DNA of 64,000 bases from Carnegiea gigantea (Eukaryota > Streptophyta > Magnoliopsida > Caryophyllales > Cactaceae): NCBI GenBank assembly GCA_029747015.1, contig JAKOGI010000002.1, forward strand, positions 2,326,001-2,390,000, given 5' to 3'. The notes below the pieces were generated by a model. That model did no database searches. It was not told where the DNA came from and saw only the letters and a list, made by a program, of their open reading frames with translations. Position numbers and translations under genes: made by a program. This document shows positions 10,986-21,749 of this stretch, in pieces (position 1 is the stretch's first letter; each line of letters starts with the position of its first letter).

Positions 10986-12110
10986 TCGGCTGAGTTGAGA
11001 GAATTACGAAAATATTTATTACATTAGGTAAAATAAAATAGAAGTTTATCCTGATTATATGATATCTTTTATATAATTATATATCTAAATATGGTACATT
11101 GATGTGTACCTCAGAAGTACTCCTCTCCTTCTCCATAGGGATTTTCGGTGGTACATAGATAACATTGAACTGTGTACCTTCGGTGTTGTTGGGCAAAATA
11201 AATAAATAGTGTGTGTCAGCTGGGTGGGTTCAAGGTGTGTAAGATCCAACATCCATAGGCCCATTCTATTTACCACATCGTAGGCCCTATGTATGCGGAT
11301 TGTGGACCAAGGCGTAGGACCTAGGATCAGTCTTTTTTTTTTTTTGACCTTTTTTTTTGGGGGGGGGGGGGGGCATCAATTTTTGAATGAGATAGTCTAC
11401 TGGCCATTAAATCATCTTGATTTTATTGGGCCTTTTTATGGTCCAAAGACTTTCCTAATTGTCCTTTTTTATAGTTTGATACCCTCATTCAGAAGGTCAT
11501 TAATTATAAAATGTGAAATATAGTGATTATGTACAAAGACTATTTAAGAATATACTATGAATGCAAATCACATATTTCCTCCATCTTAAAAGGATTGTCC
11601 ATTTTGATAAATTTTGACTGTTAATTTGTCATGAACTATTTTTATTCTCAATGTGCAACCATTTTTATTACAAAGGCCTCTTGTAAATTATTCTCAATAG
11701 AAAATAGTTTGTTAATTTTCATAAATATTATAATAAAATTAGGGATCAAATCTGGTCAAATAGGACATAATTTAGCAGTTGTCCCCCCCCCCCCGGTTCC
11801 AGTTATTAATAGAACAAAAATTAGTATTGCTAGATGACTGAAATTGAAGCATCAGCATCCAGGTTTAGGTAGTGATAGATCGATAAGGCAATAAATAAAA
11901 TGGCAAGTGGATGAATAGTCTGATGAAGATGCATCATGTATGCCCCCCAATTGTTATACTACGCACCCTTGGGTACCATAGCAGACTTTAGCAGTGTACA
12001 CACCATGACTCAAACGTGCTAAATGGATTAAATAAAGTGTGCGGCCTGTGCTGTCTAGTTAAGAAAGCATAGTATGCAATAATTATTCTTTCTGTGTAAG
12101 TTATCATAAT
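10986..12110. other. intergenic with poly-G and poly-C runs
   Basis: No gene is supported. A T/G homopolymer block lies at 11331-11373 and a poly-C run at about 11783-11794. The short ORFs here have no recognisable content. Confidence 0.45.
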
Positions 12111-12112
12111 AT

Positions 12113-12235
12113 AGAAAATGTGGAGTGATGGTTAAGAATTAGATTTTTATTCTTAAGGTCTCAAGTTCAAACCTTATTATTACAAAAAATTGATGATTTT
12201 TATTTTTAAATTTTTTTTACCTATTTATCTATATT
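12113..12235 (+). mobile_element. possible tRNA-derived SINE fragment
   Basis: TGGAGTGATGGTTAAGAATT (about 12121-12140) resembles a pol III A box region, and AGTTCAAACCT (about 12164-12174) resembles a B box at a suitable spacing. A T-rich tail follows. No target-site duplication was established, so this is a weak call. Confidence 0.35.
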
Positions 12236-12239
12236 CTTT

Positions 12240-12900
12240 TTTTTGCAACAATTGCTTACTTTTCTTTTTTTAAAACTTTTCTATTAGTCAAAGTTTGATA
12301 TTCAATCAAATTTGTCCACCAAAAAATTGTCATTAAAATAATGATTTATTGATCACTAAACACCAGTATGTTTTTCAATGAAGAGTTTATCCATTTTCTT
12401 TTTAAAAAAATTTTACAACAATTGCACACTTTTCTCTTTTGAAATTTTTTCTATTAGTCAAAGTTTGAGTTTCAATAAGACTTTGTTCACAAAAAATTGT
12501 TACTACAATAATGATTTATTGTTCCCCAAAAACTAATATGCTTTTCACTAAACAGTGTTCTAGCGTTCACTAACAAATGTTCTAATAGTGAATAAAAATA
12601 ACCAAAGCTAGGATTGGCTAATGATCCTATTTATTAAATCTCAACTAAAAATTTTAAAAACCTACACTAAATAATGTTCTAATGTACACCAAAAGTCAAA
12701 TACTAGTTCATTAAATAGTGTTATATTGTACACCAGAGATTATTTCGTCATACACTAAACATTGTTCAATTATATGCTAAAAACTATTATATTATGCACT
12801 ATTAATAACAATGAGTAGATCTCCCACCCAAAAGAAATGGTAAAAAATGAAAATTATTTTGGTATTCATTAAATCATATTTTGGTGTTATTGAATTCTCA
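12240..12900. repeat. degenerate AT-rich repeats (CACTAAA / GTTCTAATGTACACC type)
   Basis: The stretch contains diverged duplications. One block at about 12235-12390 recurs at about 12400-12560, with a shared ACAATTGCnnACTTTTCT motif, ATTAGTCAAAGTTTGA and CAATAATGATTTATTG. Short CACTAAA-AnTGTTCTA units follow at 12545-12790. No coding content was seen. Confidence 0.5.
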
Positions 12901-13002
12901 TTTTGGTGAACATTAATATAATGTTGCCAAAACAAATGAATAGAAAGGTAAACAATAAAAAACTATACCAATTTATTCATTATCAAATCCACATAGTTGT
13001 AG

Positions 13003-13036
13003 ACGCATCACGCATCACGCATCACGCATCACGCAC
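13003..13036. repeat. 7-bp microsatellite (ACGCATC)n
   Basis: The unit ACGCATC is repeated about four and a half times, a simple tandem repeat. Confidence 0.85.
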
Positions 13037-13319
13037 TTGCCTTATTCAGTGCATTAAGTTTTTTTTTTTTTTTAAAATTCCCCGCAGCCAGCTTGCCGTT
13101 TCGGCATTTGCATAATCGTTGATATGTATATAGACAGATTGAAAAAAGATAAGCAGTACAATATAGATAACCCTTTTTTAAAGGATTTTTCCTAAACTGT
13201 CATCGCAGAGGATGATACATAGGTTCTGATGCGGGACCTCAATCTACATAGTTGTAGACTATAATGAAAGCTCTAATTTTCTAGTCAATCGGGTGCACGA
13301 TTACGTTATCTAAAAATAT

Positions 13320-14130
13320 GATGAATAATAATATTAGTCCATGACTGAAGATAACAATGAATATCATGTATTAACCTTTGATTTCTCATGGCAGTTGAAT
13401 ATGTCCTTGAACTGCTTATATGAATACTTTATTGTCTCATTCGATATAAATATCAGTAAATTCTGCTTGAACCGCGACTTTGATTCCATTTCACATTATT
13501 GTTGCATTAGAAATCAGGGTCGATGTTCCACCCAAGTTGAAAGCTGGTACTTGGATGAGCTATCCGTTGGAACTACGGATGATGAATCCTCCTACTGCTC
13601 CTTGAGATGATTTAGACCCACAAAAATTGACTTCGTGGTTTTCCCTAGGCACCCAGTATATCTTCTTATGGTTGGATGTTGAGTTGGGTAGGGTTGATAG
13701 GTGAAAAGAATATGTTAGTTTATGTCTTATACGCCATTATCTTGCAGATGTAACAATCCAACTTGTGCGGTTGAACGAAAATTGATATTTAACCAATGTT
13801 GGGACTCTGCCAGATTTCAAATATTTTGGGTAGCTTGACGGCGCAAAAATAGATGATCTATGTTCTCAATCTGTAAATGACAAAAATGGCACAAACGATC
13901 AATATTCATACCTCTTGTACTTAACTTTCCTCTAGTTGGAACTTGGAAGTGAAGAATGATGAAGTTGAAAGAGAAAAATCTTCAACTTAAGCTTTATATC
14001 TAACTCCCAAATCCAATTGTATTCCTATGAAGGAAGCTTTGTAGAATGTAATCCATGTGCAGACCACATTACTGTCTTGGTCGAGAAATCACTATTTTCT
14101 AACGATGTCCAACACACTGAGTCGGGGATA
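13320..14130 (-). pseudogene. LINE remnant: zinc-binding RT tail plus RNase H domain
   Basis: Read on the minus strand from about 14000 to 13820, the sequence translates as a zf-RVT-type segment: VPTRGKLSTRGMNIDRLCHF, then CHLQIENIDHLFLRRQAT, then a stop. Further along (about 13650-13340) it reads VNFCGSKSSQGAVGGFIIRS, SNG, stop, and then an AFNLGGTS-like and a NGIKVAVQAEFTDIYIE-like segment with more stops. This order, zinc-binding domain then RNase H-like domain, is that of the 3' end of plant L1-type LINE polyproteins and of related LINE-derived proteins. The first catalytic Asp of the RNase H (expected in NFDGS) is Cys here. Several in-frame stops show it is dead. The plus-strand ORF at 13341-13610 is a shadow. 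Confidence 0.65.
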
Positions 14131-14139
14131 ATCGTTGAT

Positions 14140-14513
14140 GTGTACACTACAATATGCTAATACTAAAGTCATGATACAATTATGGCTTTAATATACATGT
14201 TACTTGGATCATTAGATAAATAAAAATGTATTGTGCCATCCACCTAAGGAATCGTACACCACACGTGTTGGTTTGAAGAAGTTTAATTAAAATTAGTAGT
14301 TTATACCATAAAAAGTATATGTTTAAAAGTCATTAAACTGCAAAGTGAACAAAATGAATTAGATTTCCTTTCCCTTGTGCAAAGCAGAATCAAAATGTAT
14401 ATGATTTTAGCTCAGAGCCGTGATCTCAATCATTAAAAAAAAAAAAAATAATTAAACTAAATAAGCTCAGTTGATATAATAATTTGAATTCGTAAACTTA
14501 ACTATCCTATGCA
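14140..14513. other. intergenic
   Basis: Nothing recognisable apart from a poly-A run near 14436-14449, which is followed by CTCAGTTGATATAATAATTT. That could be a decayed retroposon end. Confidence 0.4.
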
Positions 14514-14516
14514 TAA

Positions 14517-14885
14517 GAGCAAACCCAGTGATAAGCTAATTTTTTGACTCACTGGTGGGGACCTACTGCTATCACATCAACATTCTCACATTCTCTCTAA
14601 TTTTTTACTTCACAATCCTCACTCTCTTAAGTGAAGGCTCACAACTTTGCCTCATCAAATAAAATAATACTCATGAACCCATTCCATAATATATAACTTT
14701 ATTTTTCAAATTTTAAAAAAATAATAAAAAAATATTTTAACAAATAAAAAAAAAAAAACTCACGAGCTTCCTCCTGAACCGAGGCTTTCCGCGAGTTATG
14801 CACGGTGAGAAAACTGCTGCAAATTGCCAAGGCTTCTCTCCTCGCTGGCCTCTCTCTTCGGACAAGCCAACCGTCAGCTGTGCTC
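14517..14885. mobile_element. TAA-flanked MITE, family G copy 1 (GAGCA termini)
   Basis: The element begins GAGCAAACCCAGTGATAAGC and ends CAGCTGTGCTC. TAA lies immediately on both sides (14514-14516 and 14886-14888). Its length is 369 bp, with no coding capacity. The 3' third is GC-rich, unlike the AT-rich 5' part. The same organisation is found at 31808-32168. TAA duplication and short inverted termini point to a Tourist/Harbinger-type MITE. Confidence 0.6.
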
Positions 14886-14889
14886 TAAT

Positions 14890-16727
14890 ATTTGAGGGTA
14901 AAAACAGTGGACAATTGACCCCCTGCTGTGTATGTGACATCAATGCCAACATTGCCCCATTCATGTGTACGCTGTATGAAGAAATTGACCAGAAGCAGGT
15001 GTAAAGCAGCCACGTCAACATTTTCGCTTGTCATTGGGACTCAACTTTTGCTAGATATGAGCCAGCAATTGCGGACCCGGCCCGACCACTTGTCTTTTCT
15101 CAAACGTAAGAAGTAAGAGAACATTTGAGTTTTTCCTCTTTTAAGTTATAAGGATTATCTCGTAGACTCTTGGACAGGAGTTGATTATTAACTTTAAAGG
15201 GTGTTATTATGTCCTCAATTCCCTCCAATTCTTCCAAGGCTCCGAGTAATTATTTTTTCATTTCTCAAATAACTAGATAGTAACATATCGATTATTATAA
15301 CGTGTAATGACAGATAATTTTTGTCTTTCAATTATCTAGCTTGCTTGTTTGAACTTTTGGATATGTTAATTTCTCCACATGCATGATGTTAAAATGCAAT
15401 GCATCAATGCTTCAAATTTTTAACATAAAAGAACTACATCGACTGTAAAAAAACATTAAAAAAATATATGCATACATATTTTTTATATGAGAAAGCACAG
15501 ATGTTACATCTAATTCTCTAAATATTCATAATTAAAATACTAATATAAAATATTAATCGAGTCAATTTTTTAAAGTGGTCAATTAACGATTGCCAATGGC
15601 CGGAATTGATTAAAAAAATACAAATATTGCCATACTGGCATACTCCTAACCCTCTGTACAATCTTTTTGAAAAAGAAGAAGAAAACAAGTAGAATGCCGG
15701 GTCCAACGAGTTTATTCCATGCGCACGACAAATTGTGGGGGAAGAAGAAGAAAATGACAGAGCCGTAGTAGATAAAGCAACAAAAATATTACTAGATCAA
15801 TTGATTAGCAAGTGGCTGATAAAGCAAGTGGAGGCTTTCAACCAAACGTGCATATATGGTAGGCAACAAAAATAGATCTGTCATGTCCGTTGCGATCCCC
15901 CCACACTAGATCTTATATGATAAGGTTTCTGTCTTATATGATCATAATTATTGATAAGTAAAGGTTTATTAATCACGACAATCATCACGTTGCCAATTTT
16001 TGTACAATTTCCTCCTTAATAATTACAGATTAAATGAATTATCGTGGATGTTAATCAACTTATTACTTGTTAAAGTCTTTTAGGTAGGAATTAAAGACGA
16101 CAACTTATTAGTTGTTAAAGTCTTTTAGGTAGGAATTAAAGATGACTTCAAATGTTACTTATGTTGTTTTGAGAGTCAACAAAAAAAGTTACAAGCAGTT
16201 CAAATAAGATGAAAACATGCGAACGGGGGTGGAAGAAGTTTTTCATAAGTTATGAACAAATAAAAACGATTAGAAAATTAGAGTTACAAGGAATAGAAAG
16301 CCGTTCCAAACATTGTAAGAGAAGCATTCTAATTTTTTTTTTAAAAAAAAAAGTACATTACAAACATTTTAATTTCTAAACTGCTTATTGAAAAAAATAA
16401 GACTATAATGAGAAACATTCTTTTTTTAAAAAAAAATCAAAGCAAAGGGGTTATAAACTTATATCATATTTTTGTTAATAAACTCATACGTCTTCATCGA
16501 TGTACATTTAGCAACCCAATTAATTGACCCAAACAACAACATTCACCTGCAAGCTAGATCATGAGTAATACCTAGCACACATCTTTAGTTTCTTTACCAT
16601 TAATTGACTTACAATTAGGGAAGTGTCAAAGGAGTCTGCTTTAGAGCCGTTTTATACATCACTCTATCCCAATTTTTCTCACATTTTGTATAAAGACTTA
16701 TAAATTTGACTTGCCTACGTTTAGTTA
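14890..16727. other. intergenic with one 45-bp tandem duplication
   Basis: No gene is supported. A 45-bp unit containing GTTAAAGTCTTTTAGGTAGG occurs twice in tandem at about 16056-16145. The rest is AT-rich without recognisable elements. Confidence 0.5.
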
Positions 16728-16732
16728 GGGAC

Positions 16733-17352
16733 TGTTGGGTTTTATGGCCCAAAATCTCGAGTATCGGCACGGGGAGCCCATGCTGCACAGACACGGGCGT
16801 GCCAAGACGAAGAGCCGAAGACGAGAGGGACAGAAAATTGGCACGGTGGTGCCGTGCCATGTGACACGGGGTGACCGTGCCACGGGGCACGGTCGTGCCA
16901 CGTTTCTTTTCGCCGCCTCTTTCGGATGCGGCTAGGGTTTCTGTCTTCAATGAGGACTCCTCTGCGGCGGCTAGGTTTTTTCAAGAAGGGGAAAACCCTA
17001 TTCTTCAGGCTCTATAAAAGGAGGGTCAAGCCTAGGTTTCAAAACACTTCAGTACTCATAAACACATTGAGAGGTAAAAGTCGTTTGTGAGAGATTACAA
17101 TAGAGAGATTGTAATTCTGCTCTTTGATCGAATCACTGAGGTGATTGTGATCGTGGTGTACTTTCCTGCTCATAGTGAATTGTTCTGGTGCTGTCGCCGT
17201 CCGTGGTTTTTCCCACATTGGGTTTTCCACGTTAAATTCCTGTGTTCTTGTTCTCTTCCTATTGTTCTGTTGTTTGTGATTGGTTGAATTTCTGATTTTC
17301 TATTGCATCCTATCGCTTCCGCTATACTGTTATTCTGATATTAATCCTAACA
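16733..17352 (+). repeat. 5' LTR of the copia-type element
   Basis: The LTR is TG...CA bounded and 620 bp long. A TATA box (CTATAAAAGG) lies at 17012-17021, which would start transcription about 30 bp downstream and place an R region inside the LTR. A GC-rich block at about 16830-16900 is made of overlapping GGCACGG/CCGTGCC inverted motifs. Confidence 0.92.
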
Positions 17353-17366
17353 AGTGGTATCAGAGC
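17353..17366 (+). promoter_or_regulatory. primer binding site (initiator tRNA-Met)
   Basis: TGGTATCAGAGC starts two bases after the 5' LTR. This is the usual plant copia/gypsy minus-strand priming site, complementary to the 3' end of initiator methionine tRNA. Confidence 0.9.
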
Positions 17367-17378
17367 TTTGGTTATAGG

Positions 17379-18719
17379 ATGTCTTCTATCATGAGGGTAG
17401 ATATTCAGAAATTCGATGGGGAGATTAGTTTTAATCTCTGGAAGGTGCAGATGAGAGCAGTTCTCATTCAGCACGGGTTGTGGAAGGTTCTGAAGGGACC
17501 TCATGTCAAACCCGAGAAGACAACAGATGAGCAATGGGCTGAAGAACAGAAGAAGCGACGTGGGTCGTTGACGGAGGACGAATGGGAGGAACTCGAGCTG
17601 AAAGCGGTTTCAACCATACAGTTGTGCTTGGCACCACATGTCTTGCGAGAGGTGCTTGATAAGACAACTGCGGTGGATCTTTGGGCTCGGCTGGAGGAAC
17701 TCTACATGACGAAGAGTCTCGCCAACAAGATCCGTTTGAAGGAAAGGTTGTATACCTTTCGTATGGCTGAAGGTACCCCTGTCCAAAAGCATTTGAATGA
17801 GTTTAACTCTATTCTTGTTGACTTGGAGAGTCTAGATGTGAAAGTTGAGGATGAGGATAAGGCTATTTTGCTTGTTGTGTCGTTACCCCCTTCTTATAAA
17901 CACTTTAAGGAGATTATGCTATATAGTAATTCTAATACTATATCGTTTGAAGATGTTAAGTCAAACCTGTTGTCTAAAGAGAAGTTTGATCTTGACATTC
18001 ATGATTCTGCTGAAGGATTAGCAGTAAGGGGTACAGCACCTGAAAAGGGGAACGGTAATAGGAGTAAGAACCGTTCTAAGTCTAAAAATCCTCATGCTGG
18101 TAAGACCTGCAATTACTGTGGTAAATTGGGTCATATTATTGCTAACTGCTGGAAACTGCAAAAGAAGAAGGAGAAAGAGGAAGATAATTCTGAGGAGGCT
18201 GCTGAAACTTCATTTGCTGAATCTGATTCTGATGGGGACGTTCTGTTTGCTACATCTACTGAAGGGGGGAGCGATTCTGATTGGATTCTTGATTCTGGGT
18301 GTACCTATCATATGTGTCCTCACAAGGACTGGTTTTCAACATATGATCCAGTTGATTCAACAGTAGTTCACATGGGCAATAATGCCCAGTGTAAAGTAAC
18401 TGGAATTGGTACTGTTAAAATCAAGACTCATGATGGCGCTGTCAGGACCTTATCGAATGTTCGTCATGTTCCTGACTTGAAGCGTAACCTCATCTCGTTG
18501 GGCACCCTTGAATCCAAATGGTGCAAATATTCAGCTGAAGGTGGAGTTCTGAAGGTCTCAAAGGGCAGTAGGATTCTGCTGAAGGGTTTGAGGCAAGGAG
18601 GCCTCTATGTCTTGCAGGCATCTACTGTGACAGGTTATATGAAGGAAAGTTCATATAAATCATCTCCTAGAGCTAAGTTCAAGCATTGCTTGAACTCAGT
18701 TGGTATTCGCAGTATTTGA
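17379..18719 (+). CDS. retrotransposon Gag-protease polyprotein with pol C-terminal tail (in-frame internal deletion)
   Basis: The frame of 446 aa starts at the ATG at 17379, downstream of the PBS. The frame is also open upstream to 17280, but that part lies in the LTR. Order along the protein: UBN2-type gag (KFDGEISFNLWKVQMRAVLI, then LWARLEELYMTKSLANKIRL, and VSLPPSYKHF); a basic linker; a CCHC zinc knuckle CNYCGKLGHIIANC near residues 247-260; an acidic linker; an aspartic protease core WILDSGCTYHM; VRHVPDLKRNLISLG; and a GAG-pre-integrase start GGLYVLQAST. Straight after this, YMKESSYKSS and AKFKHCLNSVGI look like the extreme C-terminus normally found after RNase H. So the integrase, RT and RNase H region appears to have been removed without breaking the frame. 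Gag would form virus-like particles, and the protease would process the polyprotein. There are no stops or frameshifts. Confidence 0.9.
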   Translation: MSSIMRVDIQKFDGEISFNLWKVQMRAVLIQHGLWKVLKGPHVKPEKTTDEQWAEEQKKRRGSLTEDEWEELELKAVSTIQLCLAPHVLREVLDKTTAVDLWARLEELYMTKSLANKIRLKERLYTFRMAEGTPVQKHLNEFNSILVDLESLDVKVEDEDKAILLVVSLPPSYKHFKEIMLYSNSNTISFEDVKSNLLSKEKFDLDIHDSAEGLAVRGTAPEKGNGNRSKNRSKSKNPHAGKTCNYCGKLGHIIANCWKLQKKKEKEEDNSEEAAETSFAESDSDGDVLFATSTEGGSDSDWILDSGCTYHMCPHKDWFSTYDPVDSTVVHMGNNAQCKVTGIGTVKIKTHDGAVRTLSNVRHVPDLKRNLISLGTLESKWCKYSAEGGVLKVSKGSRILLKGLRQGGLYVLQASTVTGYMKESSYKSSPRAKFKHCLNSVGIRSI

Positions 18720-18818
18720 AGGCCCTGCGGGGCATAGCCCCATGGGGGGCAACACCCTTAGGGGTGGACGACGGCGACGGAAAGTTGAAGATTGGAGATT
18801 TTGATCCAAGGTGGAGAT

Positions 18819-19457
18819 TGTTGGGTTTTATGGCCCAAAATCTCGAGTATCGGCACGGGGAGCCCATGCTGCACAGACACGGGCGTGCCAAGACGAAGAG
18901 CCGAAGACGAGAGGGACAGAAAATTGGCACGGGGGTGCCGTGCCATATGGCACGGCCGTGCCATGTGACACGGGGTGACCGTGCCACGGGGCACGGTCGT
19001 GCCACGTGTCTTTTCGCCGCCTCTTTCGGATGCGGCTAGGGTTTCTGTCTTCAAGGAGGACTCCTCTGCGGCGGCTAGGTTTTTTCCAAGAAGGGGAAAA
19101 CCCTATTCTTCAGGCCCTATAAAAGGAGGGTCAAGCCTAGGTTTCAAAACACTTCAGTACTCATAAACACATTGAGAGGTAAAAGTCGTTTGTGAGAGAT
19201 TACAATAGAGAGATTGTAATTCTGCTCTTTGATCGAATCACTGAGGTGATTGTGATCGTGGTGTACTTTCCTGCTCATAGTGAATTGTTCTGGTGCTGTC
19301 GCCGTCCGTGGTTTTTCCCACATTGGGTTTTCCACGTTAAATTCCTGTGTTCTTGTTCTCTTCCTATTGTTCTGTTGTTTGTGATTGGTTGAATTTCTGA
19401 TTTTCTATTGCATCCTATCGCTTCCGCTATACTGTTATTCTGATATAAATCCTAACA
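18819..19457 (+). repeat. 3' LTR of the copia-type element
   Basis: This is the same LTR as at 16733-17352 with about five substitutions, one extra C at about 19086 and an 18-bp insertion at 18947-18964 that is itself a perfect palindrome. Confidence 0.92.
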
Positions 19458-19462
19458 GGGAC

Positions 19463-21522
19463 GTTTAATGATATGAGTATCCTTACACTGATAACCTAAT
19501 CACCTCAATTGCACTTTTAAAAAAAAAAGAGGATATTCATCTATAAGCTAGATCATGAACAATACCTTTACAAAAACAAAACATTCTTAGAAGCACAAAA
19601 TCATACATTGTTGGTAATCTATGCTCCATATCCACAGCTGCCCATCCCTCCCCCCCCCCCCCAAAAAAAACCCCGGGCGAAAAAAAAAAAAAATTCAAGA
19701 ATGCAAGAAAAGCATGGGCTCTTTAGAGTACCGTACGTTTTCCTTATTCTGAAAACGTTCGAAATAGCACTGTACGTTTTTGTACTAGCCAGCAGTAACC
19801 TAACTTCAATTATTGAGTGTGGCTAGTCTCAGTGTCCTGCCCCAGCCCGCCACGTGTCATCATCAAAATCAACGTGGTGCATTGTGGGGACTGCTAACTT
19901 AAAGGTCTCTCAAGTACGTTCATGTTGATAATTGAATCCTTTCACATGGTTTACCGTAATCCAGGACGGTCTCTTGCACGGCAAGCCAAATCTCCACTCT
20001 TTAAAATCCAACAACTATGACAATAATTTTTAATGATGAGTTTTATTTTTATAAAATTTGAAAAATTTAGATATAACTAATCCTATTTTTATATATATAA
20101 TAGTTTAAAAAATCAATTTTAATAAATTCACACAAAAAATTTTAAGAAAATATTTTAGAAGTTGAAAATCATTAGATAGACAAAAGTAACAAACACGAAA
20201 TATAATTAATTTAAATAATATTAATTATAATGAAAAACAGATGAGGGGTAAGAGTTATATTGTAAGTATGTTAAGTAGTAAATATCGACACAATGCTAAC
20301 CTGATTAAGAGCAGCCTACAACTTAAAAAATTAGAGGTGAGGAAGTAATAATGTAGATGCGATGAGGGTGCTATCAGTATACAAAATATGGTAAACGCAA
20401 GGTAGCATAATATACAGTACAACACTACATATTTTCTAGCTAAAGGAGTGCCAATAAGTTAGCTACCTAATAGTCCAAAATTTTAATCCTATATATTCAC
20501 AAATTCCTATCATTAGCAATGTTCTCCATTAGGCGTGAAATTTTCAAATCATACCTAATCACCTGATCTTAACTTTTCTTAGGATGCTCTCTACTTTTTT
20601 TACATTTCGAGAAGTAAATCATCACACATCTTCTCACATGTGCTTCCACACTCATTCTCCTCGTCTTCACATGACCAAACCAACCAAATATGATTTATCT
20701 AGTCTAAGCATGCTTCCACACTCTTTAGTATCTAATTAGCCGACAAATTATTTACCAACAAAAATATCAATATAAGGAACTAGGATATGAAAAATTAAAT
20801 TTGTAAATGAAAAAAATATGTAATGAAAAAAATTTATCTTTTTAAAATCAACAACAGTTTAACTCTGATAAAATAAAAGCATAAAAATTTTAAAAAATAT
20901 CTTTTACGTGTGAATAATTTGTACATGCTAACTTGTTATTGCAAAACACAAATGGCAAATGAATCTTTCTTCCCGCCACCCCGAAACAAGAAGAAGCGGG
21001 CAAGAAGTATTCATTAAATAAAGCAAACAGTAGTTTTAGAGGTCATTTGTCAAAACAATCATCAGATTAATAAAGATTTTTTGTTTTTGTGGGGTTTTAA
21101 CTTTTAATAGTGGCATTATTGTATTTATTGTTGAACGCATCAACTTTGCATCGCAGCCGTCAGCATTGCTCCGTTGTCATATCACTGATTTGCATTCCTG
21201 AGAAAAATATATATTCACGACTAAAATAAAAATCCAATTGATATTTACTTAATTATTACATGTAATTTAAAACTAAAAGCGCGGGACAGTGACACGTACA
21301 GAATCAACGACAGCCCATCGCATGCTGCAAGCCTGTGACCAACTTGGGGGGGGGGAAAAAAAAAAAGTCACACTTGTGGTTATTGGATTATCTTTTCAAT
21401 TTTCAGAACAAACAAATATGATGTGAGAAGAGGCACTATAATGAAAGAAATTTAGACAGCAATGGTTATTTTTTAAAAGAACAAAACTTGTAACTTTTTA
21501 ATATGTACAAAAGCATCTAGGA
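19463..21522. other. intergenic
   Basis: No gene was found in about 2 kb. A C/A/G homopolymer block lies at 19650-19693 and a G/A block at 21346-21366. The remainder is AT-rich and may contain old unrecognised transposon remnants. Confidence 0.45.
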
Positions 21523-21525
21523 TAA

Positions 21526-21746
21526 GAGCCTGTTTTTTTTTTTTTTGTGGGTAAATTGCGGTGAATAAAAGGGTGAAATGGGTTGAAGTAGGTTAAGGTA
21601 TGTTAGAGTGGATTGAAATGGGTTGGATTTTTTTATATGATAAATTGAACTTGGTTAGAATAGCGGAAGTAGGTGGAAGTGGATTGAAGTAGATTGAAGT
21701 AGGTTCAGATTGGTATTTTGGAATGATCCACGAAAAAAACAGGCCC
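21526..21746. mobile_element. TAA-flanked MITE, family D copy 1 (GGTTGAAGTA repeats)
   Basis: The left end is GAGCCTGTTTTTTTT. The right end is AAAAAAACAGGCCC. Both are flanked by TAA (21523-21525, 21747-21749). The 221-bp interior consists largely of degenerate 9- to 11-bp repeats of the GGTTGAAGTA type. Related copies lie at 22778-23122, 32178-32371, 35468-38311 and, truncated, 38345-38493. Confidence 0.75.
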
Positions 21747-21749
21747 TAA

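Larger units (their letters stand above)
16733..19457 (+). mobile_element. complete Ty1/copia-type LTR retrotransposon deletion derivative (gag-protease only)
   Basis: The 5' LTR spans 16733-17352 (620 bp) and the 3' LTR 18819-19457 (639 bp). Both start TGTTGGGTTTTATGG and end CCTAACA. A perfect 5-bp target duplication, GGGAC, flanks the element (16728-16732 and 19458-19462). The primer binding site TGGTATCAGAGC, complementary to initiator tRNA-Met, begins at 17355, and a short purine-rich tract lies just before the 3' LTR. The LTRs differ by about five substitutions, an 18-bp indel and a 1-bp indel, so the insertion is young. Between them there is room only for gag and protease. Integrase, reverse transcriptase and RNase H are missing. 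Confidence 0.93.

Noticed and set aside
12119..12180. tRNA gene
   Set aside because: Only A-box- and B-box-like motifs are present, with no cloverleaf or acceptor stem. A SINE fragment is the better, still weak, reading.
16615..16984. ORFs of 66-111 codons in the copia LTR (and 18679-19054)
   Set aside because: They arise from the GC-rich inverted motifs of the LTR, recur in both LTRs and have no protein features.
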